Positions 1 to 5,665 of a stretch of DNA of 6,296 bases are shown here, one piece after another. Source of the stretch: Flavobacteriales bacterium UBA2798 (GTDB taxonomy: Bacteria; Bacteroidota; Bacteroidia; Flavobacteriales_D; UBA2798); assembly GCA_002351955.1 (NCBI GenBank), contig DEHO01000036.1, positions 46,634 through 52,929 of the forward strand, read 5' to 3'. The position numbers and the translations under genes are program-made. Each line of letters begins with the position of its first letter. Position 1 is the stretch's first letter. The notes beneath the pieces are model-generated. The model had not been told where the DNA came from, made no database searches, and saw only the letters and a list, made by a program, of their open reading frames with translations.

Positions 1-108
1 GAGAAAATGGATCTCGACGTTGTTCACTTGTTCTTTCAGACAACGAATGACAGGACTCGTCAATACGATATCACCAATAGAACTAAAGCGGACAATGAGG
101 ATCTTCAT
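1..108 (-). CDS. Glycosyltransferase family 9 (heptosyltransferase-like) protein, N-terminal fragment
   Basis: The minus strand starting at 108 reads 36 codons without a stop to the window edge, so only the N-terminus is visible. It begins MKILIVRFSSIGDIVLTSPV and continues with IRCLKEQ. This is the typical opening of GT9 enzymes (ADP-heptose:LPS heptosyltransferase and relatives): a short beta strand, the S-S-I-G-D-I-V-L-T-S-P loop, then a helix that sorts the previous sugar-acceptor side. Family members are usually about 330-360 residues, so roughly 90% lies outside. They act at the cytoplasmic face of the inner membrane, adding a sugar from a nucleotide donor to a lipopolysaccharide core or similar glycan. 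The exact donor and acceptor cannot be told from this fragment. There is no Shine-Dalgarno sequence before the ATG, as is usual in Bacteroidota. A strong terminator lies just upstream, so the gene is probably transcribed separately from the lipoprotein gene on the same strand. Confidence 0.85.
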   Translation of the reverse strand, partial: MKILIVRFSSIGDIVLTSPVIRCLKEQVNNVEIHFL

Positions 109-144
109 AAGTGTCAGACAAAGAAAACGATTTCCATGAAACAA

Positions 145-172
145 AAAAGCCCCGCCAAGTGGCGGGGCTTTT
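145..172 (-). terminator. Rho-independent terminator after the lipoprotein gene
   Basis: A 12-bp perfect stem (145-156 with 161-172; core GCCCCGCC/GGCGGGGC) encloses the 4-base loop 157-160. Read on the minus strand, the stem runs into a T tract (complement of the A run 143-148). It lies 17 bases past the stop codon of the lipoprotein gene at 189 and about 40 bases before the GT9 start at 108. It therefore ends the lipoprotein transcript and separates the two minus-strand genes. The plus-strand reading has only four T residues after the core, so it is mainly a minus-strand terminator. Confidence 0.9.
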
Positions 173-188
173 CAAGAATAATTAAAAA

Positions 189-602
189 TTATTCAGCAGT
201 GTAATGAGTCTTGTCACCATCAGTATCTTTTATCCAAAACTCTTTCATTGTAAGACGAAGAATAGTTGAGGTTGTTGTAGAGCTAAATCCTCCGGCAGAA
301 AAGGTGATTGCAATTCCTTCCTTGTCATTTGCCCAAGCCCATGTTCCTTCGGTTGTAACAGAGCCGTTGATTAATTTGAATTTTCCATCTTTTTCAAAGG
401 AAACCTTTCCATCATTGGCACCTGCAGCAATTTCAGTTCCTGTCTGACCATCAATGTATTTTTCTGGCTTCCAGGTTTGGCAAAGACGAGCTTTCTTTGA
501 ACGGACAGAGAATCCGGGACCGTCTTCGTACTTACCGCAAGAGGTTAACATAGCAGACATAATAAATGCCGCAGAAAGGAATAGGGTGGTGATCTTTTTC
601 AT
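189..602 (-). CDS. Lipocalin-like lipoprotein of Bacteroidota type
   Basis: A 137-residue predicted lipoprotein. Residues 1-21 form a signal peptide (MKK, hydrophobic core, lipobox L19-T20-S21-C22), so Cys22 should be lipidated. The mature part begins CGKYEDGPGFSVRSKKARL and continues with TWKPEKYIDGQTG, a signature I associate with small Bacteroidota lipoproteins annotated as lipocalin-like. The rest alternates short beta-prone stretches (GKVSFEKDGKFKLING, GTWAWANDKEGIAITF, TILRLTMKEFWIKD), consistent with a small beta barrel; Trp44, Trp88 and Trp90 fit the recurrent W positions. The ligand is unknown. The residues after Cys22 (G-K-Y-E-D) are partly acidic and could act as a surface-export signal, which is inference. 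An upstream in-frame ATG at 662 would add 20 residues before MKK. I rejected it because it would bury the signal peptide and because the best promoter box (625-632) lies downstream of it. The gene is monocistronic between its own promoter and terminator. Confidence 0.85.
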   Translation of the reverse strand: MKKITTLFLSAAFIMSAMLTSCGKYEDGPGFSVRSKKARLCQTWKPEKYIDGQTGTEIAAGANDGKVSFEKDGKFKLINGSVTTEGTWAWANDKEGIAITFSAGGFSSTTTSTILRLTMKEFWIKDTDGDKTHYTAE

Positions 603-624
603 AGTTTTTTTAGGTTTATCGCGG

Positions 625-632
625 CAAACATA
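625..632 (-). promoter_or_regulatory. Candidate -7 promoter box for the lipoprotein gene
   Basis: The minus strand reads TATGTTTG here, a full match to the Bacteroidota -7 consensus TAnnTTTG. It predicts a transcript start near 618-620 and a short A-rich leader of about 17 bases before the ATG at 602. The upstream TTG element is not well placed: the nearest TTG triplets are about 13 and 27 bases away instead of roughly 19-23. The call therefore rests on the -7 box and its position. Confidence 0.5.
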
Positions 633-761
633 GCAAATCACAGGCCAAAGTTCATAGCACAAAATGTCCTAAACCGAAAAAATAACCTTTAAGTTCTGTT
701 TTTTTCATGTTTTATGTAGAACTATCGAATTTCAGGCCTTCCTAAAACGTAATTTTGACTC

Positions 762-1529
762 ATGTTTACAGACACTCATGCCCATTTGTATGCTGAAGAA
801 TTTGCCGGGGACAGGGATCAAATGGTAAAAAGGGCAATTGATGCAGGGGTAAATAGGATTTTTCTTCCCAACATTGACCTCGAGAGCATTGAACCGATGC
901 TTGAACTGGTGAATCACTACCCAAACAATTGCTTTCCAATGATGGGGCTCCATCCGTGTTCAGTAGGGGTTGATTTCCAGGAGGTTTTATCAACTTGCAG
1001 GGCACATTTGGAGAAGGGAGGGTTTTATGGCGTTGGGGAAACAGGAATCGATCTGTATTGGGATAAGACATTTATTGATCAGCAGAAGGAGGCCTTTCGG
1101 ATTCAAATTGATTGGGCGAAAGAATTTGATCTTCCCCTGATCATTCATGCGCGCGATTCTTTCGAAGAAATTTTTGAAGTACTGGACAAGGAAAACGATG
1201 CCCGATTGCGTGGGGTATTTCATTGTTTTACCGGCAATGCAGAACAAGCAAAACATGTTTTATCCTATAAGGGTTTTTTGATGGGAATTGGCGGCGTTGT
1301 GACCTTTAAGAACAGCGGATTGGATAAAGTCCTGGAAACAATTCCACTGTCAAAACTTGTACTTGAAACAGATGCACCTTATTTGGCTCCGGTCCCGAAC
1401 AGGGGGAAACGAAATGAAACAGCTTTTATCACAGCGGTCGCCTCCAGGATGTCGCAGATCTTTGATGTTTCGGTTGCAGAGATCGCTGAAATAACCTCGG
1501 CCAATGCAAAGGAATTATTCAGAATTTAG
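762..1529 (+). CDS. tatD: TatD-family metal-dependent hydrolase / DNase
   Basis: A 255-residue cytosolic protein of the usual TatD length (about 255-265). The family adopts a TIM barrel with a two-metal site and hydrolyses phosphodiester bonds; E. coli TatD is a 3'-5' exonuclease linked to DNA repair. The expected ligands are visible: H6 and H8 in THAHL near the N-terminus, E93 in GVGETGIDLYW, H129 in LIIHARDS, H154 in GVFHCFTG, and D204 in LETDAPYLAP. The following PNRGKRNE segment is also typical. The ATG at 762 fits because HAHL normally falls within the first ten residues. I see no clear Shine-Dalgarno sequence and no convincing promoter in the 159-base divergent gap upstream. The asparaginase gene follows after about 40 bases on the same strand and is probably cotranscribed. 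The substrate within the family (DNA, or a D-aminoacyl-tRNA deacylase-like role proposed for some relatives) cannot be settled from sequence. Confidence 0.95.
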   Translation: MFTDTHAHLYAEEFAGDRDQMVKRAIDAGVNRIFLPNIDLESIEPMLELVNHYPNNCFPMMGLHPCSVGVDFQEVLSTCRAHLEKGGFYGVGETGIDLYWDKTFIDQQKEAFRIQIDWAKEFDLPLIIHARDSFEEIFEVLDKENDARLRGVFHCFTGNAEQAKHVLSYKGFLMGIGGVVTFKNSGLDKVLETIPLSKLVLETDAPYLAPVPNRGKRNETAFITAVASRMSQIFDVSVAEIAEITSANAKELFRI

Positions 1530-1569
1530 CAGGCACAGAATTATACACACAGCATATAGCATCCCGATT

Positions 1570-2586
1570 TTGAAAAAAGTACTTTTAATTTATACAGGTG
1601 GTACCATCGGCATGATGGAAGATCCTTCTTCTCATACTTTGCGCCCATTCGATTTTAAACACCTTACTTCACAGGTTCCCGAAATCGGAAAATTCAATAT
1701 TCATCTCGAAACACTTTCATTCGAAAAGCCCATCGATTCCTCCGATATGAATCCGGAGATCTGGATCAAATTGGCATCAATGATTGCAGATCATTACGAA
1801 AACTATAACGGATTTGTAATTCTGCATGGCAGCGACACCATGGCTTATACAGCATCTGCCTTGAGTTTTCTTCTTGAAAACCTTGCAAAACCGGTCATCT
1901 TAACAGGCTCGCAATTGCCAATTGGAACGATTCGAACCGACGGAAAAGAGAATTTGCTGACCGCCATTGAAATAGCTGCGGCAACAGATGATATGGGTTT
2001 ACCAAGGGTGCCTGAAGTTGCCATTTACTTTGAGTATAAACTTTTGCGTGGAAACCGGACCAGTAAAGTCAGTGCAAATCATTTTAATGCCTTTAGCTCA
2101 GGAAACTATCCCCTTCTCGCTGAGGCAGGAATTAAAATTGAGTACCATACATCCTCCATACGGCGACCCTCAAACGGACCTTTGGTTATTCGGAAACAAT
2201 TTTGTCGGGATATTGCCATTCTGAAACTGTTCCCCGGATTGCAGCCTCAGGTTCTTGATGCTTTCCGATCTATACCCGGACTAAAAGCGATCATTCTTGA
2301 AACCTTTGGTTCCGGCAACGCTTCAACGGAAAGCTGGTTTATCAGCGGACTTCATGCAATTATCCAGTCCGGAATTTCTGTAGTGAACATTACTCAGTGT
2401 TCAAGCGGGTCGGTGGTTCAGGGTAAATATGAGACCAGTACAGGCTTGGCCAGGATTGGGGTGATTAGTGGAAACGACATGACCACTGAGGCTGCGGTCA
2501 CAAAAATGATGTTTCTTTTGGGTAACGGGATGCGTGTTTCTGAGGGCTTTGCAACCGACCTGAGGGGAGAAGTGAGTCTGGGCTGA
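1570..2586 (+). CDS. ansA: Type I (cytoplasmic) L-asparaginase
   Basis: Converts L-asparagine to L-aspartate and ammonia in the cytoplasm. From the TTG at 1570 the protein is 338 residues, the same as E. coli AnsA, and has no signal peptide. The first catalytic motif YTGGTIG (Thr12) lies at the N-terminus; the second is HGSDTMAYT (Ser88, Asp89); the catalytic lysine is Lys166 in RGNRTSK. TGSQLPI (112-118) and NITQCSSG (273-280) are further family blocks. I chose the TTG start because homology begins exactly there (MKKVLLIYTGG). The alternative ATG at 1504 adds 22 residues with no family resemblance, 26 bases of which overlap the tatD 3' end; an annotation program may prefer it. Two features are unusual relative to E. 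coli: Ser replaces the second catalytic Thr (Thr91), and Glu244 occupies the place of the allosteric Arg240. The gene probably shares a transcript with tatD. No obvious terminator follows it. Confidence 0.95.
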   Translation: MKKVLLIYTGGTIGMMEDPSSHTLRPFDFKHLTSQVPEIGKFNIHLETLSFEKPIDSSDMNPEIWIKLASMIADHYENYNGFVILHGSDTMAYTASALSFLLENLAKPVILTGSQLPIGTIRTDGKENLLTAIEIAAATDDMGLPRVPEVAIYFEYKLLRGNRTSKVSANHFNAFSSGNYPLLAEAGIKIEYHTSSIRRPSNGPLVIRKQFCRDIAILKLFPGLQPQVLDAFRSIPGLKAIILETFGSGNASTESWFISGLHAIIQSGISVVNITQCSSGSVVQGKYETSTGLARIGVISGNDMTTEAAVTKMMFLLGNGMRVSEGFATDLRGEVSLG

Positions 2587-2612
2587 TTTAATGTTCCCGT
2601 AATATCCTGCCT

Positions 2613-2644
2613 TTTGGCGGTCTGCAATATTTTTTTGTAATTTG
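2613..2644 (+). promoter_or_regulatory. Weak candidate promoter for tRNA-Ser
   Basis: TTTG at 2613-2616 and TAATTTG at 2638-2644 resemble the Bacteroidota -33 and -7 elements with a spacer of about 21 bases. The -7 element is one T short of the TAnnTTTG consensus. The position, about 50 bases before the mature tRNA, is reasonable. No better candidate was found between the asparaginase stop and the tRNA. Confidence 0.3.
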
Positions 2645-2693
2645 CCGACCTGTTTGCAAAAACAGAACCCCGTTCATTGAACGTTTTCTTCCC

Positions 2694-2781
2694 GGAGAGA
2701 TGTCCGAGTGGTCGAAGGAGCACGCCTGGAAAGTGTGTATACCCCAAAAGGGTATCGAGGGTTCGAATCCCTCTCTCTCCG
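2694..2781 (+). tRNA. tRNA-Ser (anticodon GGA)
   Basis: A complete class II tRNA folds here. The acceptor stem GGAGAGA (2694-2700) pairs with TCTCTCC (2774-2780), and the discriminator base is G2781. The anticodon stem CACGC (2721-2725) pairs with GTGTG (2733-2737) around the loop CTGGAAA, with anticodon GGA at 2728-2730, which reads UCC and UCU serine codons. The long variable arm (about 2739-2756; TACCC/GGGTA) is diagnostic of serine. The T arm is GAGGG-TTCGAAT-CCCTC (2757-2773). G73 is the known serine identity base. The gene does not encode a full 3' CCA (the sequence continues CATAA), so CCA would be added enzymatically. It stands between the asparaginase gene and the exbB operon, on the same strand as both. 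Confidence 0.97.
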
Positions 2782-2842
2782 CATAAATTACCGTAGGAAG
2801 CGGTACAGATTATTTTGTTAGTCTGTGGAAAGTGAATGCAGA

Positions 2843-2874
2843 TTGAATCTTAAAATTTTATCCGCTTACATTTT
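2843..2874 (+). promoter_or_regulatory. Candidate promoter of the exbB operon
   Basis: TTG at 2843-2845, a 21-base spacer and TACATTTT at 2867-2874 fit the Bacteroidota -33/-7 pattern (TTG and TAnnTTTG) with one mismatch at the last base. The predicted transcript start near 2880 gives a leader of about 78 bases before the exbB ATG at 2958. I see no palindrome resembling an iron-regulator (Fur) box over it. Confidence 0.4.
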
Positions 2875-2957
2875 CCAAACAACCGTTGCTACACCCACAA
2901 TTTTCAGTTCATACTAAAAACCCAGAAATACAAGTTCTCAAAACAAATCGGTTCCAC

Positions 2958-3779
2958 ATGAAAAAGATCCTTTCATTGATCGCAATTTCCGGCCTCCTTA
3001 CTATTGGAGCCACTCAGTACGCAAAAGCGCAGAATACAGATTCGACTTCAGCGACTGAAACTACAACTCCTGCTGAAACACCGGCAGAACCTACTGAGGC
3101 TACAGCTTCAGGTGAAAATGCTGATGAAGCTCCGAAAGTTACTTTCACTCAGGTGCTAAAAGAAAAGTTCATTGAAGGGGATCCCCGCTTCATGTCCTTG
3201 GTTTTAATTTGTTTGATCCTTGGTCTTGCGATCAGCATCGAACGTATTATTTACCTTAACATGGCTACAGGTAACTCTGAGAAGTTCCTCGAAAAGGTTG
3301 AAGCTGCACTTAAATCAGGTGGAGTTGAAGCTGCAAAGGAAATTTGCCGCAATACACGTGGTCCTGTTGCTTCTATCGCTTACCAGGCATTGATGCGTGT
3401 GGATGAAGGTCCTGATAACGTTGAAAAGGCAATCATCAGCTACGGTAGCGTACAGAATGGTCAGATGGAAAACGGTCTTACCTGGCTTTCTCTCTTTATC
3501 GCTCTTGCACCTATGCTCGGATTCCTTGGTACTGTTATCGGTATGATCCAGGCTTTTGATGACATCGCTCGTGCGGGTAACATCTCTCCCCAGATCGTTG
3601 CGGATGGTATTAAGGTGGCACTTCTTACCACAGTAGGTGGTTTGATCGTTGCGATGATCCTTCAGTTATTCTACAACTACTTATTGTCGAAGATCGATAA
3701 CCTGGTAATTGATATGGAAAACTCTTCCATTTCTATCATGGATATCCTTCTTAAGCACAAGGTATTTCCCGGTAAGTAA
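2958..3779 (+). CDS. exbB: ExbB / MotA-TolQ-ExbB proton channel protein
   Basis: A 273-residue inner-membrane subunit of a proton-driven motor; in the family, five ExbB copies surround an ExbD dimer and use proton flow to drive TonB. Residues 1-25 look like a signal peptide (MKK, hydrophobic core, cleavage near AKA-Q), followed by an acidic T/E/P/A-rich linker at about 26-60. Membrane helices are expected at about 79-98, 177-199 and 218-242. The family core is clear: LAPMLGFLGTVIGMIQAF (183-200), with Thr192 at the place of E. coli Thr148, and DGIKVALLTTVGGLIVA (216-232), with Thr225 matching Thr181. At the place of E. coli Glu176 there is Val220. I chose the ATG at 2958 because it gives a clean signal peptide; a TTG at 2886 would add 24 unlikely residues. 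It is first in the operon, 35 bases before the next gene. A TolQ- or gliding-type motor cannot be excluded, but the ExbD partners favour ExbB. Confidence 0.93.
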   Translation: MKKILSLIAISGLLTIGATQYAKAQNTDSTSATETTTPAETPAEPTEATASGENADEAPKVTFTQVLKEKFIEGDPRFMSLVLICLILGLAISIERIIYLNMATGNSEKFLEKVEAALKSGGVEAAKEICRNTRGPVASIAYQALMRVDEGPDNVEKAIISYGSVQNGQMENGLTWLSLFIALAPMLGFLGTVIGMIQAFDDIARAGNISPQIVADGIKVALLTTVGGLIVAMILQLFYNYLLSKIDNLVIDMENSSISIMDILLKHKVFPGK

Positions 3780-3814
3780 TTTCGGGCAACTATTAACGAT
3801 CAAAAACGATCTGT

Positions 3815-4414
3815 ATGAAAGACACTAAGTTGCACTCAATACTTACCATTTTCAAAGGCGTACTAATGGTACTGGGCTTTGTTTTTGGTATTCTTCTGAT
3901 GCTGCAGGGAACAGCCGCTGTGCTGGGACCCGGTCACCTTGCTGATGAAGAAAAAACACTCAAGGAAAATGTCGGTATCTGGGAAGGAAAGCTTGCCGGT
4001 GCTGCTGACGAGAATGAAAAGCTGGCAATCAATAGTCATATTGATGCGATCAACTCAAACATCTCCTTCAACGGTAAGCTGACATTTACCATGAATCTCA
4101 CGATATATATGATTTACGGGGGGTTGATTTTTGCGATTCTGTTTGCTGTTTACCTGACGTTCATTGACTTGAGAAACAACATTCCCTTTCTTGTTGGAAT
4201 TGCCATTTTTGGAGCAATCGTCTTGTTCAGTTGGGTAACTGCTTCCGACGCAATGATTGAATCATGGAAATACCGAGACCCCGAATTGTTTAATCCCGGG
4301 TTCGTTAAGTTTTCTGATTTCTCTATCAAACTGGTTTCAATTTTCGGACTGCTGGCAGTAGTTCTTATTGCGGCCGGTTGGGTTTGGGGTCTGGTAAAGC
4401 GTTTTTCAGCTTAA
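3815..4414 (+). CDS. Unrecognised four-helix inner-membrane protein in the exb operon
   Basis: I do not recognise a named family. The 199-residue protein has four probable membrane helices at about 15-37, 92-117, 123-141 and 170-194. Between helices 1 and 2 is a hydrophilic, charged, helix-prone stretch (about 42-88, with EEKTLKENVGIWEGKL and DENEKL). A second loop between helices 3 and 4 (about 142-169) contains WKYRDPELFNPGF. There is no signal peptide apart from the first helix. The even number of helices puts both ends on the same side, probably the cytoplasm given the K-rich start and KRFSA end; the loops would then face the periplasm, where the ExbD domains are. It sits 35 bases after exbB and 11 bases before the long exbD on the same strand, so it is very likely cotranslated with the motor. 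By context it could be an accessory, assembly or regulatory subunit, but nothing in the sequence proves it. Confidence 0.8.
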   Translation: MKDTKLHSILTIFKGVLMVLGFVFGILLMLQGTAAVLGPGHLADEEKTLKENVGIWEGKLAGAADENEKLAINSHIDAINSNISFNGKLTFTMNLTIYMIYGGLIFAILFAVYLTFIDLRNNIPFLVGIAIFGAIVLFSWVTASDAMIESWKYRDPELFNPGFVKFSDFSIKLVSIFGLLAVVLIAAGWVWGLVKRFSA

Positions 4415-4425
4415 ACTTATAAGTT

Positions 4426-5148
4426 ATGGCTAAGAGAAAATTGGAAGAGATCAATGCAGGATCGATGGCAGACATCGCCTTCCTGTTGTTAATCTTCTTT
4501 CTGGTAACTACTACCATGGATACCGATGAAGGTATTGTGCGCTCACTGCCGCAAAAACTTCCACCGGATTATAAAATGGAAGTCGAGATCAACGAGCGCG
4601 ATGTTTTCGAAGTGAATTTGAATTCGAATGACCAGCTCCTGGTTGAGAGCGATTACATCCAAATCGGTGAACTCAAAGGGAAGATCAGAGAGTTTCTTAC
4701 GAACCCTTATAATAGTGAGAATCTCCCTCTAATGGAAGAAATCACTGTTGAAAGAGCGCGCCAGGAAATTGCAAATCGCAAACAACTGATCGATAATCCA
4801 AAGACACCTGCTGCTTCATTAGGGGTAATCAAGTCAGAACTTTCCGATTGGGAGGATAAACTTGCTGCCGCTGAAAAAGTAGGCCCCTTCCGTACACTGC
4901 CTAAACTCGCCATCATTTCTCTTCGTAACGATAATGGAACCTCGTACAAGGGTTATGTTGAAGTTCAGGATCAGATGCAATCTGCCATTAACGAACTGCG
5001 TAATGAATGGTCGCAAAAGGTATATGGAGAGAATTTTACCGATTGGAACTCCTCCAACGACTCGGATAAAGAAAAGATCAAGGTGATTCGTGCTATTGTT
5101 CCGCAGCGTATTGCTGAACAAGAGCCCAAAAACATCCCTGCGTATTAA
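4426..5148 (+). CDS. exbD: ExbD-family biopolymer transport protein, long form
   Basis: A 240-residue ExbD: a short cytoplasmic N-terminus, one membrane helix (about 14-31), then a periplasmic domain. The helix carries the motif INAGSMADIAFLLLIFFLVT with Asp16, the position of the proton-carrying Asp25 of E. coli ExbD, followed by TTMDTDEGIVRSLPQK. The protein is much longer than E. coli ExbD (141 residues). The periplasmic fold resumes with LNSNDQLLVE (65-74) and LKGKIREFLTNP (83-94), then is interrupted by a charged, helix-prone insertion at about 95-160, and picks up again at IISLRNDNGTSYKGYVEVQ (163-181). A further tail (about 195-240) includes a D/N/S-rich stretch and KVIRAIVPQRIAE. It starts 11 bases after the membrane-protein gene, with no Shine-Dalgarno sequence, and is followed after 18 bases by a second exbD. 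It is clearly paralogous to the partial gene at 5792. Confidence 0.92.
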   Translation: MAKRKLEEINAGSMADIAFLLLIFFLVTTTMDTDEGIVRSLPQKLPPDYKMEVEINERDVFEVNLNSNDQLLVESDYIQIGELKGKIREFLTNPYNSENLPLMEEITVERARQEIANRKQLIDNPKTPAASLGVIKSELSDWEDKLAAAEKVGPFRTLPKLAIISLRNDNGTSYKGYVEVQDQMQSAINELRNEWSQKVYGENFTDWNSSNDSDKEKIKVIRAIVPQRIAEQEPKNIPAY

Positions 5149-5166
5149 TACTACAAAAGGAAACGT

Positions 5167-5643
5167 ATGTCAAAATTTAAAAAAGACGATAGTTCAGGAT
5201 CACCCGCCATTTCAACGGCTTCTTTGCCTGATATCGTATTCATGCTTCTTTTTTTCTTCATGGTAACAACAGTTATGCGTGAAGTGGATCTGAAAATTGA
5301 AATCAAAAAACCTGAAGCAGAAGCAATCACCAAGCTTGAGAAAAAATCATTGGTAGATTACATCTACATCGGGCCGGCAACAATGCGTTACCGCAGCATG
5401 TATGGAACCGAGCCTCGCATTCAGCTCGATGATCAGATTGCAACTCAGGCAACTGATGTTGGACCATTCGTGATCCGCAAACGCACAGAGCGTAATGAAA
5501 CGGATATTCCTTTCGTAACTACATCTCTAAAAGTTGATGAAAAGACCCGTATGGGTATCGTTTCTCGTGTGAAGCACGAATTGCGTCAGGTTGATGCGTT
5601 AAAGATTAACTATTCCACAACAAGAAAACGCGTTCAGCCTTAA
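5167..5643 (+). CDS. exbD: ExbD-family biopolymer transport protein, short form
   Basis: A 158-residue ExbD of a different subtype from the long form. It has a K/D/S-rich cytoplasmic start (1-13), then one membrane helix (about 19-36) in the motif ISTASLPDIVFMLLFFFMVT, with Asp22 as the proton-carrying residue, then VMREVDLKIEIKKPEAEA. The periplasmic part includes YIYIGPATMRYRSMYGTEPR (65-84), IQLDDQIA (85-92) and a C-terminal helix (about 125-142) before the basic end TTRKRVQP. Length is near that of classic ExbD (141). Unlike its neighbours it has a purine-rich AAAGGA at 5156-5161, 5 bases before the ATG, a plausible ribosome binding site. It is the last gene of the operon: a strong terminator begins about 20 bases after the stop. 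It may pair with the long ExbD in one motor, which is inference from the shared operon with one exbB. Confidence 0.92.
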   Translation: MSKFKKDDSSGSPAISTASLPDIVFMLLFFFMVTTVMREVDLKIEIKKPEAEAITKLEKKSLVDYIYIGPATMRYRSMYGTEPRIQLDDQIATQATDVGPFVIRKRTERNETDIPFVTTSLKVDEKTRMGIVSRVKHELRQVDALKINYSTTRKRVQP

Positions 5644-5665
5644 TCTTGTTTTTTGTTTTGAAATT

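Noticed and set aside
7..204. Plus-strand open frame of 65 codons
   Set aside because: It runs antisense through the GT9 start, the terminator stem and the end of the lipoprotein gene, and the product resembles no protein.
603..662. Extension of the lipoprotein gene to an upstream ATG at 662
   Set aside because: The extra 20 residues precede a perfect lipoprotein signal peptide, and the candidate promoter box at 625-632 lies inside the extension.
603..761. Promoter for tatD in the divergent gap
   Set aside because: No TAnnTTTG box with a properly spaced TTG is found on the plus strand; the AT-rich stretches at 680-720 match only poorly.
732..1256. Minus-strand open frames at 732-953, 766-1071 and 990-1256
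   Set aside because: All are antisense to the well-supported tatD gene and have no recognisable domains.
2607..2636. Possible terminator after the asparaginase gene
   Set aside because: CTGCC-TTTT-GGCGG forms only a 5-bp stem with a G-T pair, and the T run (2630-2636) is about nine bases away from it. This is too weak to call.
2418..2747. Minus-strand open frame of 109 codons
   Set aside because: It is antisense to the end of the asparaginase gene and passes through tRNA-Ser, so it is a chance frame.
2694..2781. tRNA-Ser as an integration site of a mobile element
   Set aside because: No integrase, no repeat of the tRNA 3' end, and ordinary housekeeping genes on both sides.
2789..2805. TACCG/CGGTA hairpin just after tRNA-Ser as a terminator
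   Set aside because: The stem has five pairs, the loop seven bases, and no continuous T tract follows; it may help tRNA 3' processing but cannot be supported.
2886..2957. TTG start at 2886 for exbB
   Set aside because: It adds 24 hydrophilic residues before a clean signal peptide, and the ATG at 2958 is followed directly by MKKILSLIAI.
4707..5333. Minus-strand open frames at 4707-4949, 4834-5121 and 5151-5333
   Set aside because: They are shadows of the two exbD genes on the opposite strand, without protein-like composition or start signals.
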